From positions 4,650,001 through 4,714,000 of the forward strand of contig CAVTLA010000001.1 of NCBI GenBank assembly GCA_963735465.1: a DNA stretch of 64,000 bases, given 5' to 3'. Source of the DNA: DASZHJ01 sp963735465 (lineage in GTDB: Bacteria; Pseudomonadota; Alphaproteobacteria; ATCC43930; CGMCC-115725). Under the pieces are notes generated by a model. That model searched no databases. It was given only the letters and a program-made list of their open reading frames with translations, and had not been told where the DNA came from. This document shows, piece by piece, positions 42,408 to 51,952 of the stretch (the first letter of the stretch is position 1; every line of letters starts with the position of its first letter). A program made the translations under genes and the position numbers.

Positions 42408-42608
42408 GATGGATCTCCCTGCCTCGGCGGGCATCCGCGCCGCCGATGGGCTGGTGGGATGCATTCTCCGGGCCAGTTGCGGCCGGAAATACTAGAGCGC
42501 CGGCGGGCCGCCACCAAGGGTCCGCTGCCGGGAGGGGTGCCGGCGTTGCCGTGGCGGCATCGGCCCCTTAGTCTGAGCCGCTCAGCCAATCTGTCTGGGG
42601 AGATTTCG

Positions 42609-43382
42609 ATGCCGCAACTCAAGGACAAGATCGCCTGGATCACCGGCGCCGGCAGCGGCATCGGCGAGGCGGCGGCGCTGGCGCTCGCCGGCGAGGGCGC
42701 CACGGTGGTGCTCACCGGCCGCCGCCGCGATCCCCTGGAGGGCGTCGCCGAGCGCATCCGCGGCGCCGGCGGCACCGCCCATGTGCAGCCCGGCGATCTC
42801 ATGAAATCGACGGCGGTGGAGAGGATCGCCGGCACCATCAAGGAGACGCTGGGGCGCCTCGACATCCTCGTGAACAACGCCGGGCTCAACATCGTCGAGC
42901 GCGACTGGAAGCGGCTGAAGCCGGCGGGGATCGACGAGCTGATCCACGGCAATCTCAGCAGCGCCTTCTATGTCGTCGCGGCGGCGCTGCCGATGATGCG
43001 GGCGCAGCAGGACGGCGTGCTGATCCACACGGCGTCCCGCGCCGGCCGCTGGGTCAGCCCGATGAGCGGTCCCGGCTACACCGCCGCCAAGCACGGCGTC
43101 GTCGCCATGAGCCACAGCATCAACGCGGAGGAATGCGTCAACGGCATCCGCTCCTGCGTCGTCTGCCCCGGCGAGGTGGCAACGCCGATCCTCGACAAGC
43201 GGCCGGTGCCGGTCAGCGCCGAGGATCGCGCGAAGATGGTGCAGCCGGAGGATTGCGGCGACCTCATCCGCTACATCGCCTGCCTGCCGAGGCACATCTG
43301 CATCGACGAGGTGGTGATCAGCCCGACCTGGAACCGCGGCTACGTGGCGGCCCTGTCGGCCCCCGCAATCGCGAAGCGATAG
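42609..43382 (+). CDS. SDR family oxidoreductase
   Basis: 257 residues. Cofactor motif TGAGSGIGEA at 10-19, NNAGLN, catalytic Ser in HTASRAGRW and Tyr-Lys in YTAAKHGVVAMSHS. A distinctive family feature is the region ECVNGIRSCVVCPGEVATPIL with CPGEV. The C-terminal WNRGYVA replaces the usual DGG. GGGGAGAT lies upstream of the ATG. It diverges from the amidohydrolase operon and is followed 59 bp later by a small gene. Confidence 0.88.
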   Translation: MPQLKDKIAWITGAGSGIGEAAALALAGEGATVVLTGRRRDPLEGVAERIRGAGGTAHVQPGDLMKSTAVERIAGTIKETLGRLDILVNNAGLNIVERDWKRLKPAGIDELIHGNLSSAFYVVAAALPMMRAQQDGVLIHTASRAGRWVSPMSGPGYTAAKHGVVAMSHSINAEECVNGIRSCVVCPGEVATPILDKRPVPVSAEDRAKMVQPEDCGDLIRYIACLPRHICIDEVVISPTWNRGYVAALSAPAIAKR

Positions 43383-43441
43383 ACGCCGGCAGGGATCGGC
43401 GTGGTCGGCGGCGAGGCGCGGCCGAAGGGGGAGGTTCTCTG

Positions 43442-43780
43442 ATGGCGATGCCGACGCTGATCGGGCCGAAGGAGCTGACCCGCGCCGTCATCGACGAGGA
43501 GTTCCCGCGCAAGATCGGCGGCGCCTATGTCATCGGCACGCCCACGCCGGAGCATGTCATGCTGGTTCCCTATGCCGGCCGCGCCGACGACGACATTGCC
43601 GGCAGGCTCAGGACTCATATCGGCAACTACGAGGCCTTCTCCTACATCCTGGCGGACTCGCCGAAGCAGGCCTACGAGCTGCACTGCGAGATCTATCACG
43701 AGCTGAAGCCGTCGAAGAACCCGCAGCATCCCCACAAGCCGTCGGGCGTCGAGTGCGTCTGTCCGGTGTGCGGGAAGTGA
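43442..43780 (+). CDS. Small hypothetical protein, 112 aa, with C-terminal CPVCGK
   Basis: Start 43442 is preceded by a strong GGGGGAGG. It is soluble, with a mixed fold: TLIGPKELTRAVIDEEFPRK, IGTPTPEHVMLVPYAGRADD, and LHCEIYHELKPSKNPQHPHK. It ends VECVCPVCGK, a possible half zinc knuckle. I do not recognise a named family. It probably shares the SDR transcript. Confidence 0.7.
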   Translation: MAMPTLIGPKELTRAVIDEEFPRKIGGAYVIGTPTPEHVMLVPYAGRADDDIAGRLRTHIGNYEAFSYILADSPKQAYELHCEIYHELKPSKNPQHPHKPSGVECVCPVCGK

Positions 43781-43796
43781 ACCGGCGAAAGCAGGC

Positions 43797-43910
43797 TGCG
43801 TCCTTCGACGCGCTCCGCTTGCTCAGGATGAGGACCATCCGGGGCGGCAGAAAGAAAATCGCCTCATCCTGAGCAAGCGACCGCGGAGCGAGCCGAGTCG
43901 AAGGACGCAG
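43797..43910. repeat. Dispersed hairpin repeat, copy 6
   Basis: Complete copy 17 bp after the CPVCGK gene stop and 23 bp before the convergent lactonase stop. Its left outer arm begins CTGCGTCC and the right ends GACGCAG, keeping the complement. Confidence 0.9.
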
Positions 43911-43932
43911 GACGGCTTGCCGCAGTTTGCGC

Positions 43933-44871
43933 TCACCCGCCGATCGCGCCCTGGGTGTTCACATAGAGGGCGTAGATCGACTGGCTGCCGGCCATGAACA
44001 GGCGGTTGCGCTTGACGCCGCCGAAGCAGAGGTTGGCGGCGCGCTCGGGGAGCGTGATGTGGCCGATGGGCTCGCCGGTGGGGTTGAAGATGCGGACGCC
44101 GTCCAGCTCGCTGTTCCCCATGCCCCAGCCGGCCCAGAGATTGCCGTCGACGTCGCAGCGGAAGCCGTCCGGCGTGCCGTCGCCGGCCTCGATGTGGATC
44201 CGGCCCTTGGCGAGCCTGGTGCCGTCGGCCACCACGTCGTAGACCCAGATGCGCCGCGGTGAGACGCCTGATTCCACGATGTACATCCGGCTCTCGTCGG
44301 GGGAGAAGCAGAGGCCGTTCGGCCGGTTGACCTCCGATGTGACCACCGTCGCCTTTCCGGTCTTGCCGTCGACGCGGTAGACGTTGGTGCCCAGCTCCTG
44401 CTCGTCCACGTGGCCCTCGTAGTTGCTGAGGATGCCGAAGGGCGGATCGGTGAACCAGATGGAGTCGTCGGACTTCACCACGATGTCGTTCGGGCTGTTG
44501 AGCTTCTTGCCCTCGAACCGGTCGAGGATGACGGTGATGGTGCCGTCGTATTCCGTCCGCGTCACCCGCCGCGAATCATGCTCGCAGGTGACGAGGCGGC
44601 CCTGGCGGTCCCTTGTATTGCCGTTGGCATTGTTGGAGGGCCGGCGGAAGTCGCTGACCGCCCCTGTCGACTCCTCCCACTTCACGATCCGGTTGTTGGG
44701 GATGTCGCTGCACAAGAGGTAGCGCCCGTCGCCGAACCACACCGGCCCCTCGGCCCAGCGCAACCCGGTGGCGATGCGCTCCACCGCCGCCAGCATCACG
44801 CGATATTTGGCGAAGCTGGGATCGAGGATCCTGACCGCGGGATCGGGATAGGAGGTCGCGGGCTGCCACAT
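43933..44871 (-). CDS. SMP-30/gluconolactonase family protein
   Basis: 312 residues forming a six-bladed beta-propeller. Metal-binding and family motifs are LRWAEGPVWF (Glu), NSPNDIVVKSDDSIWFTDPP (Asn/Asp), EVNRPNGLCFSPDESRMY and TPDGFRCDVDGNLWAGW. No signal peptide is seen, so it is cytosolic. It hydrolyses a lactone, probably from sugar or sugar-acid oxidation. It follows an orphan amino-acid-type binding protein by 20 bp on the same strand. Start 44871 has GGAG eight bases upstream. Confidence 0.9.
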   Translation of the reverse strand: MWQPATSYPDPAVRILDPSFAKYRVMLAAVERIATGLRWAEGPVWFGDGRYLLCSDIPNNRIVKWEESTGAVSDFRRPSNNANGNTRDRQGRLVTCEHDSRRVTRTEYDGTITVILDRFEGKKLNSPNDIVVKSDDSIWFTDPPFGILSNYEGHVDEQELGTNVYRVDGKTGKATVVTSEVNRPNGLCFSPDESRMYIVESGVSPRRIWVYDVVADGTRLAKGRIHIEAGDGTPDGFRCDVDGNLWAGWGMGNSELDGVRIFNPTGEPIGHITLPERAANLCFGGVKRNRLFMAGSQSIYALYVNTQGAIGG

Positions 44872-44891
44872 GATGTGCTCCGTCAAAGGCT

Positions 44892-46151
44892 CTACCGCTT
44901 GATGTCGGAGTAGGGATAGACGAGATCGCCGGTCTTGAGTTCCGGGGGAAAGAGGATCGGCGTCTTCTCGCCGGTGCGGAACTGCTCGACGTCCCCGTCC
45001 TTGATGTCGCGGAATTGCACGAACAGCACTCGCGGCTTCGCCCATTCGCCGTTCGCCGCGAAGGCGACGTCGCCGACGATGGTGTGGAAAGTGGTCTTGT
45101 GGATGTCGTCGGAGATCTTGGCCTGGTCGAGGCTGCCGACTTTGTTGACCGCGTCGGCCAGGATCTGCATCTGGGCATAGGCGAAGGGCGGCAGGTAGTA
45201 GCCCAGCGGATCGACGCCCTCCTTCTTGGCACGCTCCTGATAGCGGCTCAGGAACTCGTCGATCCCCGGGAATTTCATCGTTCGCACGGGCTCGTAGACG
45301 TCATAGGCGACGACACCGTTGAGGAGATGGCCGAGCTGCACCTTGATCGGCGTGAAGGCCAGGCCGATCATGCCGCCGCCGAACATCTTGGGCTTCAATC
45401 CCACTTCGTTCGCCGCCCGCACCATGCCGACGGAGTCCGGCGGATATGACGCGACGTAGACTACGTCGGGATTGGTTGCCTGGATCGCGCGCACGATCGG
45501 CGAGTAGTCCGTGGTGTTGGGCGGGTAGGTCTTGTCGTAGACCACCTTGAGGCCGAGCTTCTTCACGGTCTCCCGGGCGCCTTGCAGGGAATTCTGCGCG
45601 TATTCCGCGTCGGCGCCCACCAGCGCGATGGTCTGCGGCTTCGGGTTCATGGTCATCGCCGTCTCCAGGAATCCCTGGGACGGCCCATGCTTGGTGTCGG
45701 TGCCGTTGGGCAGGATCTGGAAATAGCGGGCGTAGTTGAAGGTGTCGTTCACGCCGGTGCCGAAGAGGGCCATGAAGACCAGGTTGCGCTGCATCACGAT
45801 GGGCATCGCCGGCGCGATCTGGTTGGTGGCATAGGAGGAGATCACGAGGTCGACCTTGTCGATCTCCAGGAGCTTGGTGTAGATGCCCGGCACCGCCGAC
45901 GGGCTGGACTGGTCGTCGTAGAAGATCAGCTGCACCGGCCGGCCGAGGAGCCCACCCTTGGCGTTGACGTCCTCGCTCCAGATCTGCAGCGCCAGCAGCG
46001 CCGCCTTGCCGCCGCCGGCAAGGCCGCCGGTCAGCGACATGCTGAAGCCGATCTTGATGGGGTCCGCCGCCCGCGCCGGCAAAGCGGCCGCGAGCGCCAG
46101 CAGCATGCCCAATGCCAGGACCCTGATGTGACGCAGATATCGAGACTTCAT
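44892..46151 (-). CDS. ABC transporter substrate-binding protein, amino-acid/amide type
   Basis: 419 residues. Signal peptide (VLALGMLLALAAALPARAAD), then a type 1 receptor with IGFSMSLTGGLAGGGKAALL and VDLVISSYATNQIAPAMP. No permease or ATPase accompanies it; it may use the Liv system at 51-55 kb. It lies upstream of the lactonase. The ligand is unknown. Confidence 0.9.
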   Translation of the reverse strand: MKSRYLRHIRVLALGMLLALAAALPARAADPIKIGFSMSLTGGLAGGGKAALLALQIWSEDVNAKGGLLGRPVQLIFYDDQSSPSAVPGIYTKLLEIDKVDLVISSYATNQIAPAMPIVMQRNLVFMALFGTGVNDTFNYARYFQILPNGTDTKHGPSQGFLETAMTMNPKPQTIALVGADAEYAQNSLQGARETVKKLGLKVVYDKTYPPNTTDYSPIVRAIQATNPDVVYVASYPPDSVGMVRAANEVGLKPKMFGGGMIGLAFTPIKVQLGHLLNGVVAYDVYEPVRTMKFPGIDEFLSRYQERAKKEGVDPLGYYLPPFAYAQMQILADAVNKVGSLDQAKISDDIHKTTFHTIVGDVAFAANGEWAKPRVLFVQFRDIKDGDVEQFRTGEKTPILFPPELKTGDLVYPYSDIKR

Positions 46152-46186
46152 GTGCTTCCTCCCGCTTGGATCGTTATTTCTTCAGG

Positions 46187-46275
46187 TTTTACCACGGAGA
46201 CACGGAGGACACGGAGAAGGATTTGCTCGGCTGTGACGGAGGCTATTATTCCTCTTCGTGCCTCGGTGGTGAAAA
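46187..46275. repeat. ACCACGGAG-type inverted repeat
   Basis: TTTTACCACGGAGACACGG with two further CACGGAG units at the left pairs with CTTCGTGCCTCGGTGGTGAAAA at the right. This kind of element is widespread across proteobacteria. It begins the region right after the amidohydrolase stop at 46276 and upstream of the binding-protein start. Confidence 0.75.
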
Positions 46276-47629
46276 TTAGTGCAGTGCCGCCACGGTAGCC
46301 ACAATGCGCCCGCTGGCCTCGGCAAGAGCAGCCTTCTGGCGAGGCAGATCCGGATACAGCAGCTTTCCCGCCCGCTTCATCACCCGCCCCGCCACCAGCA
46401 CGGTCTCGACATTGGCGATGCCCGCGTGGAGGACGACGGCGGCGACGGGGTCGGTCAGCGGGAAGAGATTGAGGGCGTCGGCGTCCAGCAGCACGATGTC
46501 CGCCTGCTTGCCCGGCGTCAGGGACCCGATCCGGTGCTCGAGCCCCACCATGGCGGCGCCGTCGATGGTGGCCCATTCCAAGGCCTCGCGGGCGTCGACG
46601 GTGACGCGGGGCGGACCCAGTCCGGTCTCGCGCCGCGCGGCGAGGCTGTCGGCATGGCGCAGCGCCTGCAAGGCGACCCGCATCACCGTGAACATGTCGC
46701 CGCCGATCAGGCACTCGATGTCGACGCCGAGGGAGGGCCTGGCACCGAGCTTGCGCAGCGGTCCGGTGAGGCAATCGCCATAGCCCATCTGCAGCTCGAT
46801 GTCGGGCGTTATCGTGACGGTGCCGCCGGCGCCGGCGATCCCGCGCAGGGTCTCGAAGTCGATGCTGTTGCCGTGCACGATGTTGACGCGGTCGTCGATG
46901 AGGCCTTCCGCCAGCAGGCGCGGGAACCCGTCCGGCGTCAGCATCTTGCCGCCGCCCACATGCATGCTGACGAGCATGCCCATCTCGCGGGCAAGCTTGA
47001 GGTCGGAGCGGCTCACCTCGTAGGTGGAATAGGCCGGCCCCAGCACCGCCATGCCCAGGGTGACGAGGGCGTCCGGCGGATGGCAGCCGGTCGCGAGCCA
47101 GGCGCTCGATCTCGGCGCGGGGATGCGGGATCTCGCTGAAATGCTTCTGGCCGGGCTTGGGGTCGGGCTTTGGCGAGCCGTGCAGGAAGACGGCGCGGAT
47201 GCCGGACTCCCGCAGCGCGTCGATGGCGCGCTCGGTGTGGGCCGGCGTCGGGTTGTTGTGGCACCAGTCGACCAGGGTCGTGGTGCCGCAATTGATCTGG
47301 TTCAGCGCCCCCACCAATGTGGAGACATGGATGTCCTCGGGCGTGAACGCCGGCGCGATCGCCGCGTGCATGTTGTGGAGGTATTCCAGGATCGTCCAGT
47401 TGGCGGCGATGCCGCGCAGCGCCGTCTGCCAGGTGTGCTGGTGCGCGTTGACGAAGCCCGGCATCACGATCCGGTGCGCGGCGTCGATCACCTCGGCATC
47501 ATCGGCGGCAATGACCGGCGCCACCGCGACGATGCGATCGTTTTCGATCAGCACGTCGCCGGTGGGCAGATCGGGAATCCCCCGATCCATGGTGACGATA
47601 GTGCCGGATTTAATGAGCAGGCGAGACAT
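46276..47629 (-). pseudogene. Frameshifted amidohydrolase (cytosine deaminase/chlorohydrolase-like)
   Basis: The N-terminal half reads in one frame from MSRLLIKSGTIVTMDRG through IVMPGFVNAHQHTWQTAL (HxH metal motif) to EIERLARDRL. The second half reads in another frame from about DALVTLGMAVLGPAYST through MLVSMHVGGG, RVNIVHGNSIDF and AALH. The shift is near 47070-47095, one base. Otherwise all metal-site blocks are intact, so this is either a recent inactivation or a single sequencing error. If restored it would be about 450 residues. Confidence 0.8.
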
Positions 47630-47715
47630 CAGTGGGCCAGATCCCAATCGCGAAAGGGCAGAACGTCTCAAGTTAGCATGCGATCAGGTGATGGCAAAAT
47701 CTCTGGATGTAGATG

Positions 47716-47838
47716 GTGCGTCCTTCGACTCGCCCGCCCTGCGGGCGGCTCAGGATGAGGAGCTTTTCTTTATGCCATCGACATCAACGACGGTCCTCAT
47801 CCTGAGCCACCGCCGGAGGCGGTGAGTCGAAGGACGCA
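47716..47838. repeat. Dispersed hairpin repeat, copy 7
   Basis: Complete copy, 19 bp after the enoyl-CoA hydratase stop and about 87 bp upstream of the amidohydrolase start, so it separates the two minus-strand transcripts. Confidence 0.9.
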
Positions 47839-47856
47839 GGATGCGCGTGCAGCGAT

Positions 47857-48666
47857 TTAGATCACGCTGTCCGGCGGGAACTTCGGCGCGCGCTTTTCCT
47901 TGAGGGCCTTCACGCCTTCCGGCAGCTCGGTGCCGTCGAAGCCCAGGAACTCCATCGCCAGCGACGCGTCGAAGCTGGGGCCGGCGCTGCGCAGCCAGTT
48001 GTTGAGGGCGTATTTCGTCCAGCGGATGGCGCTTTGCGCGCCCTCGGCGAGACGCACGGCGACCTCGAGGGAGCGGCGCTGCAGCTCCTCGTCGGGGACG
48101 GCGAGGGAAATCAGGCCGATGCGCTCGGCCTCCTCGCCGGTGACGGGCTCGCAGAGCAGCAGGTGGTATTTCGCCTTCGCCATGCCGCAGAGCAGCGGCC
48201 AGATGATGACGGCGTGATCGCCGGCGGCGACGCCGAGCTTGGTGTGGCCGTCGATGAGGCGCGCGGATTTCGCGGCGATGGAGATGTCGGCGAGGATCGC
48301 GACGACAAGCCCGGCGCCGACCGCCGCGCCGTTGATGGCGGAGACGATGGGCTTGCTGCAGTTGATGATGTTGTAGACCATGTCCCGCGCCTCGCGCCAG
48401 ACATGCATCCGCGTCGGGAAGTCGGCGATCATCTTGTCCACGAGACCGAGGTCGCCGCCGGCGGAGAACGCCTTGCCGGCGCCGGTGACCAGCACGGCGT
48501 TGACGCTGGGGTCGGCATCGATCTCCGGCCAGATCGTCGCCAGCGACGAATGCATCCCGGGATCGGTGGCGTTCAGCTTGTCCGGCCGGTTCATCGTAAG
48601 GCGCAGCACCTTCGGATGCGGCCGGTCGATCAACAGGCCGGAGAAGCGTTGATAGCGTTCGTCCAT
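47857..48666 (-). CDS. Enoyl-CoA hydratase/isomerase family protein
   Basis: 269 residues of crotonase fold. The oxyanion-hole motifs are AFSAGGDLGLVDKM and INGAAVGAGLVVAILAD. The position of the second catalytic Glu reads GVAAGDHAV, with Asp instead, so the reaction may be hydrolysis or isomerisation rather than simple hydration. It lies 18 bp after the acyl-CoA ligase and probably acts on its CoA product. Confidence 0.9.
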   Translation of the reverse strand: MDERYQRFSGLLIDRPHPKVLRLTMNRPDKLNATDPGMHSSLATIWPEIDADPSVNAVLVTGAGKAFSAGGDLGLVDKMIADFPTRMHVWREARDMVYNIINCSKPIVSAINGAAVGAGLVVAILADISIAAKSARLIDGHTKLGVAAGDHAVIIWPLLCGMAKAKYHLLLCEPVTGEEAERIGLISLAVPDEELQRRSLEVAVRLAEGAQSAIRWTKYALNNWLRSAGPSFDASLAMEFLGFDGTELPEGVKALKEKRAPKFPPDSVI

Positions 48667-48684
48667 GAGGGCTCCTGAAATTTT

Positions 48685-50310
48685 CTAGTGCGTGCCCGTG
48701 ATCCGCGCCGTCACCTCGCGCACGAGGACGTGGCGCTGGATCTTGCCGGTGGGGGTGAAGGGAAGCTGCTCGAAGATCTCGAGCCGCTCGGGAAGCTTGT
48801 AGGTGGCGACGCTGTCGCCGAGGAAGGCCACGAGCTCGGCGAGGGTCGGTGGCGCGCCGGGCTTCGGCACCAGGCAGAGGCAGTTGCGCTCGCCGAGGCG
48901 CGGATCCGGCAATCCCACGATCGCGGCGTAGAGCACCTTCGGGTGCGTATAGAGAATCTCCTCGATCTCCCGCGGGAAGAACTTCATGCCGCCGCGGTTG
49001 ATCATCTCCTTGAGCCGCCCGACGATGCGGAGGTTGCCGTCGCCGTCGATCATGCCGAGATCGCCGCTGCGGAACCAGCCGTCCGGCAGGAAGGCGTCGG
49101 CGTTTGCCTTGGGATTGTTGTGATAGCCCAGATGCACGGACGGGCCGTCGCTGCAGATCTCGCCATCCTGGCCGCGCGGCACTTCGCGCCCCTCGAGATC
49201 GATGAGGCGGAGACCCATGTGGCTCGCGGGCCGGCCGACGGAGCCCGCGACCTGCTCGGGATCGTCGCCGGGCCTTGTATACGTCTGATACCCCGTCTCC
49301 AGCATGCCCAGCAGCTCCAGCAGCTCGCCGGGGGCCGCGCGCCGCCACGCGCGAATGGTCTCCACCGGCGCCGAGGCGCCGCCGCTCACCACGATGCGGA
49401 GGCTGGAGAGATCGTGGGACGCGAGATCCGGCTCCTGCAGGATCGCGGTGAGCGACGCTGGCGCGGTCGGGATATAGGTCACGCGCTCCTTCTCGATGAG
49501 ATCGAGGGCGCCGGCGGGGCGGAAGCGCTCCTGCAGCACTGCCTTGCCGCCGGCGAGAATTGACTGCACCAGGGTGAGATATCCCCAGTTGAGGCCGCAG
49601 GGGAGCCAGGTCATCAGCACGTCGTCGGGACCGATGCCGAGATCGCCGTTGAGGATGCGCGCCGCCGCCAGCGTGGTGTTGTGGCTGTGCATCACGCCCT
49701 TGGGATTGCCGGTCGTGCCCGAGGTGAAGGCCATGCGCATGACGGTGTCGGCGCTCTGGCGCGCGGCCGTGAAATTCGCCGGCGGACCCTTGCCGGCGGC
49801 GACATCGTCGAGGCTCACCATGCCCGGCCGCGGCGTGCCCCGCAGCACGGCCACGGTCTTGAGCTCCGGCACTTTGCCGCGCAGCTCCTCCGCCATGGCG
49901 AGGTGATCGAAATCCCGGAACGTCGCGCAGCACACCAGCATCTTGGCGCCGGCGAAGCGGAGGATGTAGTCCAGCTCGCGGCTGCGGAAGTCGACGCTGA
50001 CCGTCACCGCCACCGCGCCGAGGCGCTCCAGGGCAAAGAACACGAAGGGGAATTCGACCCAGTTCGGCACCTGGATCCCGACCACGTCGCCCTCGCCGAT
50101 GCCGAGGCCGCGGAGCTTCGCCGCCATGCGGTCGATGCCGTGGGTCAGCTCGCGGTAGGTGAGGCGGCGCGTGCCGTCGGTGACCGCTTCCTTGTCCGGC
50201 ATCTCCGTCACCCGGCGGGCCAGCACATCGGCGAAGGTCTCGTCGCTCCAGAGGCCGGCAGTCCGCCAACGGCGCGACATCTCGGGTGTCAGACGGGTCT
50301 CGAACGCCAT
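48685..50310 (-). CDS. AMP-dependent acyl/aryl-CoA synthetase
   Basis: 541 residues. The phosphate loop is FTSGTTGNPKGVM, with the adenylation motif YQTYTR and the hinge GDLGMIDGDGNLRIVGRLK. The C-terminal domain supplies the catalytic lysine in TPTGKIQRHVL. Closest in pattern to cyclohexanecarboxylate/acyl-CoA ligases. It activates a carboxylic acid with ATP and CoA. Start 50310 (MAFETRLTPEMSRRW). It lies between an SDR (14-bp gap) and the crotonase. Confidence 0.92.
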   Translation of the reverse strand: MAFETRLTPEMSRRWRTAGLWSDETFADVLARRVTEMPDKEAVTDGTRRLTYRELTHGIDRMAAKLRGLGIGEGDVVGIQVPNWVEFPFVFFALERLGAVAVTVSVDFRSRELDYILRFAGAKMLVCCATFRDFDHLAMAEELRGKVPELKTVAVLRGTPRPGMVSLDDVAAGKGPPANFTAARQSADTVMRMAFTSGTTGNPKGVMHSHNTTLAAARILNGDLGIGPDDVLMTWLPCGLNWGYLTLVQSILAGGKAVLQERFRPAGALDLIEKERVTYIPTAPASLTAILQEPDLASHDLSSLRIVVSGGASAPVETIRAWRRAAPGELLELLGMLETGYQTYTRPGDDPEQVAGSVGRPASHMGLRLIDLEGREVPRGQDGEICSDGPSVHLGYHNNPKANADAFLPDGWFRSGDLGMIDGDGNLRIVGRLKEMINRGGMKFFPREIEEILYTHPKVLYAAIVGLPDPRLGERNCLCLVPKPGAPPTLAELVAFLGDSVATYKLPERLEIFEQLPFTPTGKIQRHVLVREVTARITGTH

Positions 50311-50324
50311 GGTGTCTCTCCGCC

Positions 50325-51095
50325 TCAGCCCGCGATGATCTGGCCGCCGTCCACCTGCAGCACCTTGCCGGTGATGTAGGCGCCGTCGGGTCCGGCGAGG
50401 AAGCAGACGACGCGGGCCACTTCCTCCGGCGTGCCGATGCGGCGGAGCGGGATGCCGCGGATTACCCGCTCCGTCGTCTCCGGTCCCCACTCCGCGAAGG
50501 CGGCGCGGCCCATGTCGGTGTCGGTGAGGCCGATCGCCACCGCGTTGACGCGGATGTTACGCCGGCCCTCCTCCCGCGCCACCACGCGGATCAGCGCCTC
50601 GAGCCCGGCCTTGGCCACGGCGCCCTGGGCGTTCCGCGCCTGGCACATCTGCGCCGCGATGGAGGAGATCGCGACGATGGCACCGCCCGCCTTGCGCAGA
50701 TGCGGCAGCACCGACTTGATGACATAGAAGGCGCCGGAGAGATCGACGGCGAGATAGCGGTCCCATTCGTCGATCGAGAGCGCCGCCGCGTCGCTCCACG
50801 CCCCCATCGCCCCCGCCGCCTGCACGACCACCTCGATGCCGCCCAGGTCCTGGGCCGCTTTTGCCACCGCCGCCTGTACGGCCGCGGCGTCGGCGAGGTC
50901 GGCCTTCAGCGCCAGCGCGCGTCGCCCGAGCGCGCGGATCGCGGCCGCCGTCTCCGCCGCCTCCGCGTCTCGGCTCCGATAGAGGAACGCCACATCGGCG
51001 CCCCGCCGCGCCAGCTCCAGCGCCGCCGCCCGCCCGATGCCCCGGCTGCCGCCGGTGACCAGGGCACGCTTGCCGGTGAAGTCGGAGGTGCTCAT
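50325..51095 (-). CDS. SDR family oxidoreductase, FabG-like
   Basis: 256 residues. Cofactor motif TGGSRGIGRAAALEL and DVAFLYRSRDAEAAE, with Arg after beta 2 favouring NADPH. The nucleotide motif is QAAGAMG. The usual catalytic YxxxK cannot be found; the expected position reads RNAQGAVAKAGLEAL, with a Lys but no Tyr, so the Tyr appears replaced. The end is ITGKVLQVDGGQI. It heads the trio with the ligase and the crotonase. Confidence 0.87.
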   Translation of the reverse strand: MSTSDFTGKRALVTGGSRGIGRAAALELARRGADVAFLYRSRDAEAAETAAAIRALGRRALALKADLADAAAVQAAVAKAAQDLGGIEVVVQAAGAMGAWSDAAALSIDEWDRYLAVDLSGAFYVIKSVLPHLRKAGGAIVAISSIAAQMCQARNAQGAVAKAGLEALIRVVAREEGRRNIRVNAVAIGLTDTDMGRAAFAEWGPETTERVIRGIPLRRIGTPEEVARVVCFLAGPDGAYITGKVLQVDGGQIIAG

Positions 51096-51112
51096 TGGCG
51101 GCCTCTCTGGCC

Positions 51113-51231
51113 GTGCGTCCTTCGACTCGGCCGCTCCGCGGACGGCTCAGGATGAGGAAGATTGGTAGATGGCATCAAAGAAACCTCCTCATCCTGAGCC
51201 GTGTGCGGAGCACACGAGTCGAAGGACGCAC
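51113..51231. repeat. Dispersed hairpin repeat, copy 8
   Basis: Complete copy 25 bp after the LivF stop and 17 bp before the SDR start, separating the Liv genes from the ligase group although all share a strand. Confidence 0.9.
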
Positions 51232-51256
51232 GATGTGTGCCCAACCAAATCAGCCC

Positions 51257-51952
51257 TCACAGCGTCAGATATTTCGTCTTCACCGCCTCGCGCTCCCCGC
51301 GGAACTGCGCGACCGGTGCGTGATAGACCATGCGGCCCTTGACCATGACGTAGACGACGTCGGCGACGGCCTCGGCGAGCTTGAGGTTCTGCTCCACCAC
51401 CAGCAGCGTGACGCCCTCCTTCCGGAGTTCGCCGATGAGCCGCGTCAGCTCCGCCACCACGAGGGGCGCCAGGCCCTGGGAGGGCTCGTCCAGGAGAACG
51501 ACATGGGGATCGGTGGCGAGCGCCCGGGCGACGGCCAGCATCTGCTGCTCGCCGCCGGAGAGCTGTGCGCCCTTGTGGTCGCGGCGCTCGGCGAGGGACG
51601 GGAACAGCTCGAACAGACGCGCGACGGTCCAGCGCGGCGCCGCCACCCGTTGCGCCACCCGGATGTTCTCCACCACAGTGAGGTCGGAGAAAATCATGCG
51701 GCCTTCCGGCACATATCCCACGCCAACCCGCACCACGTTGTGCGGCGCCCAGCCGGCGACGTCGCGATTGTTGAGGAGGATGCGGCCGGTGGTGGGTGGC
51801 GCCAGCCCCATGATCGAGCGGAGCGTGGTGGTTTTGCCGACGCCGTTGCGCCCGAGCACGGCGGCGATGCTGCCTTGGGGAACCTCGAGGTCGACGCCTT
51901 GAAGAATATGGCCGTGGCCGTAGTGGGTGTGCAGATCCTCCAGACGCAGCAT
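51257..51952 (-). CDS. livF: Branched-chain amino acid-type ABC transporter ATPase
   Basis: 231 residues. Walker A GRNGVGKTT, signature QLSGGEQQM, Walker B VVLLDEPSQGLAP, and switch VEQNLKLA. Its ATG overlaps the LivG stop (TGATG). The Ser in the family DEPSQGLAP box is typical of LivF. Last gene of the liv operon. Confidence 0.93.
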   Translation of the reverse strand: MLRLEDLHTHYGHGHILQGVDLEVPQGSIAAVLGRNGVGKTTTLRSIMGLAPPTTGRILLNNRDVAGWAPHNVVRVGVGYVPEGRMIFSDLTVVENIRVAQRVAAPRWTVARLFELFPSLAERRDHKGAQLSGGEQQMLAVARALATDPHVVLLDEPSQGLAPLVVAELTRLIGELRKEGVTLLVVEQNLKLAEAVADVVYVMVKGRMVYHAPVAQFRGEREAVKTKYLTL

